A stretch of 64,000 nt of DNA, from assembly GCA_045804965.1 (NCBI GenBank), contig JBJMMD010000016.1:62001-126000 (forward strand), given 5' to 3'. Both the position numbers and the translations under genes were made by a program. The notes under the pieces were generated by a model. That model ran no database searches. It saw only the letters and a list, made by a program, of their open reading frames with translations, and was not told where the DNA came from. Source of the stretch: CAVTUU01 sp045804965. Lineage in GTDB: Bacteria > Chloroflexota > Chloroflexia > Thermomicrobiales > UBA6265. Positions 17,124-24,569 of this stretch are shown in pieces (position 1 is the stretch's first letter; the number at the start of each line of letters is the position of its first letter).

Positions 17124-17181
17124 CGCCGCCCGCCCGGAGAGTCCGGGAAGTAAGCCGGAATCCGGCTTGGAAAGGGCGGTG
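17124..17181 (+). ncRNA. Possible three-way-junction RNA element in the leader of the 71-aa gene
   Basis: Three helices nest in 58 bases. The closing stem is CGCCGCCC (17124-17131) with GGGCGGTG (17174-17181), 7 Watson-Crick pairs plus one G-U. The second is CCCGGA-GAG-TCCGGG (17133-17147). The third is GCCGG-AAT-CCGGC (17154-17166). Unpaired AAGTAA and TTGGAAA join them. The closing stem's right arm contains the likely ribosome binding region of the ORF starting at 17186. It does not match a riboswitch class I can name. Confidence 0.4.
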
Positions 17182-17185
17182 ACTC

Positions 17186-17401
17186 ATGCAGACTCCTGTC
17201 CGCTACTACATCACCCGGGACGATGATCGCCCAGTGGTGCGGAGCATCCCAGTTTCGATGCGCCCCGAGCCAAAGAAGCTCGAGCAGCATATCGCGGTCG
17301 AAAGCGAAGAGCATCGCGCTCAGCCAGAAGCGGCCGTTACCCCCGGCCGAATGAAGTCGCTGGTGCGGAATGCGGTTCGTCGACCGGCGCGCACTGATTG
17401 A
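17186..17401 (+). CDS. Orphan basic protein (71 aa)
   Basis: The 71-residue product starts MQTPVRYYITRDDDRPVVRS and ends in a basic stretch (RMKSLVRNAVRRPARTD); there is no membrane segment. AAAGGGCGGTG lies 5 bases or more upstream. A classic intrinsic terminator begins 30 bases after the stop, and a foldable RNA lies directly before the start, so the unit looks like a real single-gene transcript. No family is recognised; the C-terminus could bind nucleic acid by charge alone. The antisense ORF (16952-17413) looks like a shadow. Confidence 0.5.
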   Translation: MQTPVRYYITRDDDRPVVRSIPVSMRPEPKKLEQHIAVESEEHRAQPEAAVTPGRMKSLVRNAVRRPARTD

Positions 17402-17430
17402 TATGACTGGCAAGAGACCGCGTGAACAAT

Positions 17431-17467
17431 AGCCCTTCTGCGTCTGCGGAGAAGGGCTTTTCCTTTT
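17431..17467 (+). terminator. Intrinsic terminator
   Basis: AGCCCTTCT (17431-17439) pairs perfectly with AGAAGGGCT (17450-17458), followed by TTTTCCTTTT. This is a textbook plus-strand terminator for the 71-aa gene. Confidence 0.85.
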
Positions 17468-17596
17468 CGCTTCGCTAGGTATCTACCACCTCCTGCAACC
17501 TCGCTGGTACATCCATTGCGAAGTTAGAAGACAGAGTAGGCAAACGCCCGCTCCTCGTCACCGAAGACCAACGGTTACTTCAGAAGGAGGACAGTC

Positions 17597-17788
17597 ATGT
17601 GCCTCGATTGCGGATGCGGCAAGCCAAACGAAAGCCATGGCGACGATCGCCATTTCACAATGGACGCATTGACGGAGGCCGCGGAGTTAGACGGTATCAC
17701 TCCGCGAGAAGCAGCCCAAAACATCATGGACACCGTCATGATGATGGAAGGCCAGCAGTCACTGCAGGGTCAACAGATGCAAATGTAG
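17597..17788 (+). CDS. Small Cys-rich N-terminus protein (63 aa), unknown function
   Basis: The start has a perfect AGGAGG 6 bases before ATG. The product begins MCLDCGCGKPNESHGDDRHF: three Cys in the first seven residues plus two His could bind a metal. The rest is a Met- and Gln-rich acidic helix (MDTVMMMEGQQSLQGQQMQM at the end). I recall similar small MCLDCGCG-starting hypothetical proteins in other bacteria but cannot name a function. A very strong hairpin follows at 17837, which isolates the gene. Confidence 0.75.
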   Translation: MCLDCGCGKPNESHGDDRHFTMDALTEAAELDGITPREAAQNIMDTVMMMEGQQSLQGQQMQM

Positions 17789-17836
17789 AGCTGTCAATCC
17801 GCTATACAAGCGGTTGACGCTCTTCCCGCGTGAGAC

Positions 17837-17878
17837 GACAAGAAGGGACGGCGACGATTGTCGCCGTCCCTTCTTGTC
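17837..17878. terminator. 19-bp perfect hairpin
   Basis: GACAAGAAGGGACGGCGAC pairs with its exact complement across a GATT loop. There is no U-run after it on either strand, but the stem is very stable and sits 48 bases past the 63-aa gene. It may act as a bidirectional terminator. Confidence 0.6.
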
Positions 17879-17980
17879 ATGCATGCACGAACTGATGACA
17901 TTCGCCCGCTCTTCCCGGTATGATGACCGTGGACTTCAAGTCACAGCACTGGCAACGTTGACCAGCAATACGGATGACGG

Positions 17981-18367
17981 ATGGCGGCGGATACAGTCAT
18001 CGGCGTGTTTGAGCGAGACCAACTGCCGGCCGCGCTCGCGGCGGTCCACCGCGCGGGCTACGGACCGAACGCGCGCGTGTTACAGGGTGATCGCGGTGAT
18101 CTCGCCGGTCAACTTCAGCGAGCCGGGATCGAAAAACCACCATTGCTTGATGCGTTCGACGGACCAGTGCTTGTCCTCTTCGCGCCGAGCCGCGTTGCGC
18201 ACGCCGCCGATCTCTTGCAGCGCTCTGGCGCACGCGCGGTTCACATCGCCAGCCGTGGCGTGAATCACATTCCCTACGCTCCGGTCGGCTGGAACCCACC
18301 TGAACGCCGGCCGCGTAAGCAGCCGGTTGAGAAGCCCAGCCAGGCCCCGGCGCGTGAATCGTCCTAA
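17981..18367 (+). CDS. Hypothetical protein (128 aa)
   Basis: The ORF begins MAADTVIGVFERDQLPAALA and runs as an alternating alpha/beta pattern (VIGVF, ARVLQG, VLVLFAPS, ARAVHIASRG) to a Pro/Arg-rich tail. The opening resembles the N-terminal fold of general stress protein 17M-like proteins, which also begin with a VxGVF strand followed by a helix, but the similarity is faint. No clear ribosome binding site is seen. It ends 90 bases before ubiA on the same strand. Confidence 0.5.
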   Translation: MAADTVIGVFERDQLPAALAAVHRAGYGPNARVLQGDRGDLAGQLQRAGIEKPPLLDAFDGPVLVLFAPSRVAHAADLLQRSGARAVHIASRGVNHIPYAPVGWNPPERRPRKQPVEKPSQAPARESS

Positions 18368-18421
18368 CGTCAGGACGGCGACAGGCGACTACGGCCGCGA
18401 TTTTGAACCAAATTTCTCTGC

Positions 18422-18450
18422 TTGACAGCCGGTCTCCGGCTGTCGATGCT
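18422..18450 (+). promoter_or_regulatory. Promoter for ubiA-type gene, apparently leaderless
   Basis: TTGACA (18422-18427), a 17-bp spacer and GATGCT (18445-18450) end only 6 bases before the ATG at 18457. Transcription would start at or next to the start codon, and no ribosome binding site is present. Confidence 0.45.
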
Positions 18451-18456
18451 CCGCGC

Positions 18457-19308
18457 ATGACCACGACCCAGCCTCGCGGGACTGCCTTCGCGTACGTCAA
18501 GCTCGTTCACCCTGTGCCGGTGATCCTGGTCTTGTTCGCCACGCTCGCCTTCGGTCTGATCGCGATGTGGGGAAACATCGATGTGCTCACCCTCATAGAG
18601 TTGGTCCTGGCGATGTTCGGAGCGCAACTCGTGATCGGTGCGACGAACGACCTGTTCGACCGGGAAATCGACGCAGTCGCGAAACCGGCCAAGCCGCTCG
18701 TCACCGGGCTCGTTTCAGTGCGCGGGGCTCGGGCTGTGGTCGTGGGCGGCGCTGCGCTCGTCTTGTTCGCTTGGCTCACGCTCGGCGGACTTGCCTTTCT
18801 GATTCTGGTCCTCGGCACAGCGATCGGCGTCGCCTACAGTTTGTGGTTCAAGCGTTCGGCCTATGGCTGGTTACCTTATGCGCTGGCGCTGCCGCTGCTG
18901 CCAATCTGGGTCTACGCCGCGACCAGCGAGTTCACCTGGCAAATGCTCATGCTCTATCCATTAGGCGCGCTACCGGCGCTCAGCGTGCATCTCGCGCAAT
19001 CGATCCCGGACATTGAAGGCGACCGCGCAAGCGGGGTCGACAATTTGACCTCGCGCCTGGGCGTTCGCCGGTCGCTGGCAGTTTGCTGGTCGGCAGCACT
19101 CTCAGGTCCAGTGTTCGCGACCCTCCTCAGCCCAGTCTTGCTCGATCATCCCGCCCGTGTTTTCTTGGCGTCAACGATCGGCGCGACCTGTGTGTGCCTC
19201 AATATCGGTTCGTGGTCAGTCAAGCCGGAGCTGGGCGTGCAATCCTGCTTTCCCTGTGTCGCCGTTTCGGCCGTCATCACCGCCCTCGGTTGGACGCTCG
19301 GCACATAG
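18457..19308 (+). CDS. UbiA-family prenyltransferase
   Basis: The 283-aa integral membrane protein has about eight hydrophobic helices. Both aspartate-rich motifs are present: NDLFDREID (64-72) and DIEGDRASGVDN (about 186-197). These bind the Mg-diphosphate of a polyprenyl donor. The family attaches isoprenoid chains to aromatic or glycerol acceptors in quinone, haem, chlorophyll or lipid synthesis. The sequence does not show which acceptor; menaquinone or archaeal-type lipid acceptors are both possible. ATG 18457 is preferred over an in-frame TTG at 18403 that would add a non-conserved stretch. Confidence 0.85.
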   Translation: MTTTQPRGTAFAYVKLVHPVPVILVLFATLAFGLIAMWGNIDVLTLIELVLAMFGAQLVIGATNDLFDREIDAVAKPAKPLVTGLVSVRGARAVVVGGAALVLFAWLTLGGLAFLILVLGTAIGVAYSLWFKRSAYGWLPYALALPLLPIWVYAATSEFTWQMLMLYPLGALPALSVHLAQSIPDIEGDRASGVDNLTSRLGVRRSLAVCWSAALSGPVFATLLSPVLLDHPARVFLASTIGATCVCLNIGSWSVKPELGVQSCFPCVAVSAVITALGWTLGT

Positions 19309-19320
19309 CAGGAAAGACGC

Positions 19321-19349
19321 TTGACGCATTGATGGGCCCGGCCTATGAT
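19321..19349 (+). promoter_or_regulatory. Promoter for the class I aldolase gene
   Basis: TTGACG (19321-19326), a 17-bp spacer and TATGAT (19344-19349) give a good match. The leader would be about 98 bases. Confidence 0.55.
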
Positions 19350-19453
19350 CCCGCCCAGTCAGAGAATTCATTCGCGCGTGGCGCACCAACCATTCGCCCA
19401 ATCCGGACTCTACCGGCAGTCATGTCGGCGTCCCTCGTTTAAGGAACAGCAGA

Positions 19454-20245
19454 TTGAGCGGCGCACGTCTTCGCTTAGGTCGACTTTTTAACCGTGACTC
19501 AGGGCGGTCGTTCATCGCCGCCATCGACCACGGGCTGACCCTCGGCGTCCCTAAAGGCGCGGAGCGGGTGATTGAGGCGGTGGATCGCGTCATCGCTGGC
19601 GAGCCGGACGCGGTGCTCATTTCGCCCGGTATTTTGGATAAGGCGGGGCATCTCTTCGCCCACCGCGGCGCACCGGCCATGATCGTCCGCTGCGACTTCA
19701 TCATCAACCACCCGTATGTCGACATCGGCGAGGGCTACCGCCAACTGCTCACCCCGTCCGAGGCCCTCGCGCTCGGGGCCGACGCCATGATCCTGTTCTT
19801 GATGGTCGGTGCCAAGGAAGGCTCGATGTTCGCGGACAACGTCCGCGCCGTTGCCGCCGCCGCGCAAGAAGCGCACCGGGTCGGTTTGCCATTGATCGTT
19901 GAAGCGGTGCTGTGGGGCACGCGGATCGCGAATCAGCGTGATCCCGAGCTCCTCGCCTTTGGCTCACGGATGGCAACTGAGCTCGGCGCGGACGCGATCA
20001 AGACCGAATACACCGGCGATCCCGCCTCGATGGCGACGATTGTCGATTCCTGCCCGGCCCCGGTGCTGGTGCTCGGCGGGCAAAAATCCAACTCGCCATC
20101 CGCGCTCATCGCCGCGACTCAAGGAGCAATGGACGCAGGCGCGAAAGGCGTCATCTACGGCCGCAATATCTGGCAAGCGGACGACCCAATTGCGATTTCG
20201 CGCCAATTGCGCGACGTCATTCACGGGAGTCTCGTCGCGGTCTAG
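19454..20245 (+). CDS. Class I aldolase, FbaB/LsrF/DeoC-type
   Basis: The 263-aa protein starts with TTG preceded by AAGGA at 8-9 bases. The barrel begins RSFIAAIDHGLTLGVPKG and includes DAIKTEYTGD, whose Lys is the expected Schiff-base residue, and a phosphate-binding C-terminal stretch (GAKGVIYGRNIWQ). This is the DhnA/LsrF/FbaB group, which splits or thiolyses phosphorylated sugars. It is convergent with a ribose-type ABC importer and near FGGY kinases, so it probably acts on a phosphorylated sugar or sugar alcohol imported here. LsrF-like AI-2 breakdown is one option, but no LsrR or LsrG is visible. Confidence 0.82.
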   Translation: MSGARLRLGRLFNRDSGRSFIAAIDHGLTLGVPKGAERVIEAVDRVIAGEPDAVLISPGILDKAGHLFAHRGAPAMIVRCDFIINHPYVDIGEGYRQLLTPSEALALGADAMILFLMVGAKEGSMFADNVRAVAAAAQEAHRVGLPLIVEAVLWGTRIANQRDPELLAFGSRMATELGADAIKTEYTGDPASMATIVDSCPAPVLVLGGQKSNSPSALIAATQGAMDAGAKGVIYGRNIWQADDPIAISRQLRDVIHGSLVAV

Positions 20246-20287
20246 GCAACGCCGCACAAGGAAGCGCGGCGGACTGTCACCGGCGCT

Positions 20288-21079
20288 TTACGTCGGAATG
20301 ATTGCCTCACCCGCCATCGCGCCAGTCATAATTGCCACCGCATCCGACATCCGAAAGTTGTGGGGATCGATGACGGCGACCCGCCGGCCAAGTCGCTGAA
20401 TATGAACCCGATCGGCCACTTCAAACACCTGCGGCATGTTGTGGCTGATCAAGATAAGCGGCAACCCGCGTTCACGCACTCCTCGCATGAGATCGAGCAC
20501 CATGTGCGATTCCTTGACACCGAGCGCCGCAGTGGGCTCGTCCATGATGACGACGTGGCTCGCGAACGCCGCGCTCCGCGCCACCGCGACGCCTTGGCGC
20601 TGACCCCCGGAGAGCGTCTCCACTGGCTGGCGCATACTCTTGATGCCGATCCGCAGAGTTTGCATGTGGGCGTTCGCCTCGCGCCGCATGCGTCCCTTAT
20701 CGAGCAACCGAAAGACCGATCCAAAGACACTTGCGCGACGGAGCTCGCGCCCGAGGAATAGGTTCTCCGCGATGTCGAGCGCGGGCGCCACCGCCAGGTC
20801 CTGGTAGACCGTCTCGATGCCGTGCCTGCGGGCGTCAAGTGGGCTGTGAAATCGAATCGGCTGGCCATCGAGGAAAATTTCGCCCGCGTCAGGGACGAGT
20901 GCACCGGAGAGCGCCTTGATGAGCGTGGACTTGCCGGCGCCATTGTCGCCAATGACGGCCAAGATCTCGCCGGGGTAGAGCTCAAAATCGGCGCCGTCTA
21001 AAGCGGTCACGTTGCCGTAACGCTTAACCAGACCGCGCGCCTGGAGCACCGGTGTGCGGGAGGTAGCCTGATCAGTCAT
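20288..21079 (-). CDS. Sugar ABC transporter ATP-binding protein (single-domain)
   Basis: The 263-aa product has a Walker A (GDNGAGKST), a Q-loop region (ETVYQDLAV), a signature LSGGQRQ and a Walker B with VIMDEPTAAL. It resembles one half of RbsA/XylG; most ribose-type importers use a tandem 500-aa ATPase, so this short form must dimerise. It overlaps the permease gene by 4 bases (ATGA), which implies coupled translation. It powers sugar uptake with the permease and binding protein encoded upstream. Confidence 0.9.
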   Translation of the reverse strand: MTDQATSRTPVLQARGLVKRYGNVTALDGADFELYPGEILAVIGDNGAGKSTLIKALSGALVPDAGEIFLDGQPIRFHSPLDARRHGIETVYQDLAVAPALDIAENLFLGRELRRASVFGSVFRLLDKGRMRREANAHMQTLRIGIKSMRQPVETLSGGQRQGVAVARSAAFASHVVIMDEPTAALGVKESHMVLDLMRGVRERGLPLILISHNMPQVFEVADRVHIQRLGRRVAVIDPHNFRMSDAVAIMTGAMAGEAIIPT

Positions 21080-22086
21080 AGTTGTCTTCGCCTGGCGAGC
21101 TGATCGACGGCGACCGCGAGGATAACAAGCACGCCCGTCACCAACACCTGGTAAATCGAGGCAACGCCGATTAGCTGCAACCCGTTGCGGAAGACGCCGA
21201 CGATGAGCACGCCGACCAGCGTTCCCATCACGCTGCCACGGCCCCCAAAGAGGCTGGTGCCGCCAAGAACCACCGCGGTGATGCTATTGAGGTTATCGGT
21301 CTGTCCGGCGTTCGGGTCGCCCACCCCGGTGCGGGCGACGAGCAACAGGGCGGCGATGCCATAGAAAAGACCCGCCACCGTGTAGACGATAAGAAGCAGC
21401 CGCTGCGTCTTGATGCCCGCGAGCCGCGCCGCCTCGGGATTGTTACCGAGCGCATAGATGTGGCGACCGGCGGCGGTCTCTCGCAGCACATACCAGGTCA
21501 GCAAATACAGGACGAGCATCAGAACGGTGCCGTAGGTGATCGACGTCTTGTGGATTCGGAACGTGTTGCCTAAGTCGGTCAGCGTAGTCGGAAGGTTGCT
21601 GACTGTTTGATTTTGAGAATAGATGTGGGTGATCGCGAACGCGATGTTCAACGTGCCCAGCGTCACAATGAAAGGCGGGAGCCGGATTGCCGTGATCAAG
21701 AGTCCATTGGCCACGCCGAAGGCAAGACACGTCGCCAATCCGAGCAGAACTGCTAACCACGGGTCAACTCCGCGGTAGACCGACTCCCTGGTAATAACGA
21801 TCCCGCCCAGCGCCATAACGGCGCCGCAGGACAGATCGATACCGGCGGTGAGAATGACAAGCGTCTGCCCAATCGCCAGCACGCCGACGACCATCGACTG
21901 TTGGAGGACCAGCGAGAGGTTTGGGCCAGACAGGAATCGGTCGGTTCGAAGCGAGAAAAAGGCGGCAGCGAGGAGCAGAGCAAAGAGCGGGCCGAAGTTC
22001 GCTAGCACGGCCGTGGGCGCAATGATTGAGCGGACGCCACCGCCACCGCTCGCAACCGATTGCTCAATCGGCGACGCTTCGCTCAT
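21076..22086 (-). CDS. Sugar ABC transporter permease (RbsC/XylH type)
   Basis: The 336-aa membrane protein has around eight to ten helices. The N-terminal half includes VLAIGQTLVILTAGIDLS, the conserved opening of BPD_transp_2 permeases, and the EAA-like loop appears as NPEAARLAGIKT. It forms the membrane channel of a ribose/xylose-type importer. Its stop overlaps the ATPase start, and the binding-protein gene lies 78 bases upstream across a stable stem-loop. Confidence 0.9.
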   Translation of the reverse strand: MSEASPIEQSVASGGGGVRSIIAPTAVLANFGPLFALLLAAAFFSLRTDRFLSGPNLSLVLQQSMVVGVLAIGQTLVILTAGIDLSCGAVMALGGIVITRESVYRGVDPWLAVLLGLATCLAFGVANGLLITAIRLPPFIVTLGTLNIAFAITHIYSQNQTVSNLPTTLTDLGNTFRIHKTSITYGTVLMLVLYLLTWYVLRETAAGRHIYALGNNPEAARLAGIKTQRLLLIVYTVAGLFYGIAALLLVARTGVGDPNAGQTDNLNSITAVVLGGTSLFGGRGSVMGTLVGVLIVGVFRNGLQLIGVASIYQVLVTGVLVILAVAVDQLARRRQL

Positions 22087-22107
22087 AGCAAAACCCCGCA
22101 GAACCGG

Positions 22108-22142
22108 CGGTTCGAGTCCGGAACTGCACCGGACTCGAACCG
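22108..22142 (-). other. Intercistronic 14-bp stem-loop between binding protein and permease
   Basis: CGGTTCGAGTCCGG and CCGGACTCGAACCG pair perfectly across a 7-base loop, centred in the 78-base gap. Stem-loops here often protect the upstream binding-protein mRNA so that it is made in excess (as in malE-malF). There is no U-run, so it is not an efficient terminator. The GGTTCGA match to a tRNA T-loop is coincidental. Confidence 0.6.
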
Positions 22143-22164
22143 TGATCAGTGTCGAAGGGAGCGG

Positions 22165-23238
22165 TTAACCCCAGCAGTTGGCGAGACCGAATTCGGTGTC
22201 CTTCGAGTCGACTCCCGTTTGGGGTTTGTCGGTGATCAAGGTCACACCGGTATCGGTGTAACCACTCACCTTATCGCCGGACTTCGCAAATTTGACGACC
22301 GCTTCGACGCCCTGCTGCGCCATTTTCAGCGGATATTGCTGCGAGGTCGCGGCGATTTGTCCGTCCTTGACGCCTTGCACACCTTTGCAGCCGCCATCGA
22401 CCGAAACGATCAGCACGTCTTTTTCTTTGCCCGCGTTCTTAAGCGCGGTGTAGACGCCGAACGCGGTCGGCTCATTGATCGTGTAGACCAGGTTGATGTC
22501 AGGATCCTTCTGCAAACAGGTCTCCATCGCCGTCTGGCTCATCGCCTGGTCGCCGTTTGCGTTTTGGCTGCAAACAACCCGTGGGTCATTCGCGGGTTCG
22601 CTGGCTGTCGGACCAGGTGTGGCTTCGCCCGGAGTGGCTGGTCCGTAACCGGCGAGGAAACCATTGTGGCGTAGGGTGTTGACCGAGACGCCTGTCGTCC
22701 CGTCGATCGTGGCGATCTTGACATCCTTATCACCCTCGACCTTCTTGGCGTACTGGCCGATGAGCAAACCTGCCTTGAAGTTGTCGGTCGCGAAGAGCGC
22801 GTCCGCCGCATCCTGAGGCTCGGTTGGCGTGTCCAGAGCGATGACGAGTACTCCTTGTTGCCGGACCTTTTGAATTGTGGGAACGATCGCTTTCGAGTCG
22901 TTTGGCGTGATCAGGATGCCTTTTGCACCAGCCGCGACCATGTTCTCGATCACGGTCACCTGACCCTCATTGTCGCCATCGAAAGCGCCGGCGCCGGTCA
23001 GGAGCTTCGCGTTCGCCGCATCGGCGGCCTTCTGAGCGCCCTCTTTCATCTTGACAAAGAACGGGTTAGTCTCGGTCTTCGTGATCAACCCAACGACGAC
23101 CTGGTCTTGCGCGGCCGCCGGCTGGGACGATGACAGCATGACAGGCGAGAATGCCGCGATGAGGAAAACCGTCGCGATGAATGCCCGGACGAAACTTGCA
23201 CGTGAGATCAAGCGATGGGACATGACGTGACCACGCAT
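22165..23238 (-). CDS. Sugar ABC transporter substrate-binding protein
   Basis: The product is 357 aa from ATG 23238, which has AAGGAGG 5 bases upstream. A Sec signal (about 15-48, ending QPAAAQ) lacks a lipobox Cys. The mature protein is a type I periplasmic-binding fold: VVVGLITKTETNPFFVKMKE, ILITPNDSKAIVP, VIALDTPTE, SVDGGCKGVQGVKDGQIAAT. It belongs to the ribose/galactose/xylose group. The missing lipobox is odd for a monoderm-type envelope, where such proteins are usually lipoproteins. Confidence 0.9.
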   Translation of the reverse strand: MRGHVMSHRLISRASFVRAFIATVFLIAAFSPVMLSSSQPAAAQDQVVVGLITKTETNPFFVKMKEGAQKAADAANAKLLTGAGAFDGDNEGQVTVIENMVAAGAKGILITPNDSKAIVPTIQKVRQQGVLVIALDTPTEPQDAADALFATDNFKAGLLIGQYAKKVEGDKDVKIATIDGTTGVSVNTLRHNGFLAGYGPATPGEATPGPTASEPANDPRVVCSQNANGDQAMSQTAMETCLQKDPDINLVYTINEPTAFGVYTALKNAGKEKDVLIVSVDGGCKGVQGVKDGQIAATSQQYPLKMAQQGVEAVVKFAKSGDKVSGYTDTGVTLITDKPQTGVDSKDTEFGLANCWG

Positions 23239-23305
23239 AAATCCCTCCTTTTGTAGGCAACCTTCGGGCACAATGCCAACGAGGTTGCTTTCTGCGGACC
23301 CTGGG

Positions 23306-23334
23306 ACTATATGAGGTCAATACCCCTTCGTCAA
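23306..23334 (-). promoter_or_regulatory. Promoter of the sugar ABC operon
   Basis: On the minus strand, TTGACG (23334-23329), 17 bp and TATAGT (23311-23306) give a strong promoter about 70 bases before the binding-protein start. Confidence 0.6.
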
Positions 23335-23498
23335 TAATTCGCTAAACACAGCCCTAATCGAGACTCTTCGCAATTCTGGCGAGTTTTGGCTCATCGTCGC
23401 GGCAACCGCCATCCTGTTCGCGAAGCATTCCGAAACATGAGGAATCGCATGCCTTTCCACGCACCCTCGCGCGCATCAATCGCAGGCTGACGAACCGC

Positions 23499-23831
23499 GT
23501 GACCGGTATCTTTGCCGGCCGCGCGCCGTTTTTCGCGATCGTCATTCATCGGGGACGGAAATCCGGCAAGACGTACCGCACGCCGATCAACGCATTCCCA
23601 ACGGCCGATGGATTTGTGATTGCGTTTACGTATGGACCTGACACAGATTGGTCGCAGAACGTCCTCGCGGCCGGAGGCTGCCAACTCGAATACCGGGGAA
23701 AGGTCTATGCACTGACAGATCCCCGCGTCGCTTCGTTCAAAGACGAGCAGCAGCAATTTCCCGCACTTGCTAGCGCGGCGCTTCGCCTGTTTCAGGTCGA
23801 TAAGGTTTTGATGCTATCAAGCGTCGGTTGA
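23499..23831 (+). CDS. F420H2-dependent-type (DDN family) nitroreductase, probably frameshifted at its 5' end
   Basis: The open frame encodes a deazaflavin-dependent nitroreductase fold: HRGRKSGKTYRTPINAF, FTYGPDTDWSQNVLAAGG. GTG 23499 would give 110 aa and drop conserved N-terminal residues. In the same frame upstream, FPRTLARINRRLTN is clearly family-like coding, but no ATG, GTG or TTG lies in that frame before the stop at 23355. ATG 23449, with GAGGA 5 bases upstream, would start MPF and lead into it if one base were restored near 23457. The family uses F420 or FMN. The 3' end overlaps the convergent DUF1269 gene by 15 bases. Confidence 0.7.
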   Translation: MTGIFAGRAPFFAIVIHRGRKSGKTYRTPINAFPTADGFVIAFTYGPDTDWSQNVLAAGGCQLEYRGKVYALTDPRVASFKDEQQQFPALASAALRLFQVDKVLMLSSVG

Positions 23832-24356
23832 TTCGGTGGCCTGAGTTTCAGTTGGCGACGGCGCCGTCTTGTCGAGTTCTTTTTGCAGCTCGGCAATCTG
23901 CTCGTCGCTAAGATCAGTCGAGAAGAGCTTCCCGCCATGTTTGGCCAGCTCGAAGCGAACACGCTCTGGACCCTCGGTCGATGCGAGCAAGAGCAAAGCC
24001 GAACCGTGCGGCTGCAACTCTTCGCCGACTTCTTTGCGGAACTTATCGAAATCGGTGGTTGCGCCGCTCTTTCTCATCTTGCCGATCCATCCGCCGAGGG
24101 CAGCGCCGGCCGCGAGGCCAAACACTGGAATCGCAAAGATGAGCCCTGTCAGCCCTCCAAGAATCACCCCGCCGATCACGCCACCGCGAACCGGGTGGGA
24201 CTCATCCTTGCGTTCTATCTTGCCGTCAGCTGTCTTGACGATGACCGCCTGTTCGAGAATCCGCATGAATCCAGCGTCTTGGAGCCCCTTTGCCGTCTCC
24301 AATGTTTGTTCGGCGGTAGTTTGATCGGGATAAACTAGCGCAAATAGGGTTGCCAT
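23817..24356 (-). CDS. DUF1269-type membrane-associated protein
   Basis: The 179-aa protein starts MATLFALVYPDQTTAEQTLE. A Gly-rich hydrophobic hairpin lies in the middle (GGVIGGVILGGLTGLIFAIP then GLAAGAALGGWIGKM, about 58-93), followed by an alpha/beta domain (GSALLLLAS) and an acidic Thr/Ser tail. DUF1269 proteins are widespread and tied loosely to stress or membrane integrity; the function is unknown. It is convergent with the nitroreductase-like gene. Confidence 0.8.
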   Translation of the reverse strand: MATLFALVYPDQTTAEQTLETAKGLQDAGFMRILEQAVIVKTADGKIERKDESHPVRGGVIGGVILGGLTGLIFAIPVFGLAAGAALGGWIGKMRKSGATTDFDKFRKEVGEELQPHGSALLLLASTEGPERVRFELAKHGGKLFSTDLSDEQIAELQKELDKTAPSPTETQATESTDA

Positions 24357-24569
24357 CTTCCGTCTCCCTTTCGCATTCGCCTCATAACGGCGTGCCCATC
24401 CTACACCAGGTTGCGCAAGTTCGCTCTTGTCGCAAATTCGTTGTGCAGTTTGCGGTTAGCACCGTTTCCAAGTTCGTTGCAGCTCGGTGGTTGGTGGACC
24501 ACAGGTCAGCATGTGAAAATCCACGGATGAGCGAGCAGTTTGCCTCAACACCCGACAAGGACGTCGTAG

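Noticed and set aside
16952..17413. Minus-strand ORF of 153 codons
   Set aside because: It is antisense to a plus-strand unit with a foldable leader, a small ORF and a textbook terminator, and its composition (Arg/Ser/Pro/His-rich, no motif) looks like a shadow.
22108..22142. GGTTCGAGTCC match to a tRNA T-arm
   Set aside because: No acceptor, D or anticodon arms flank it; it is a simple perfect stem-loop between two ABC transporter genes.
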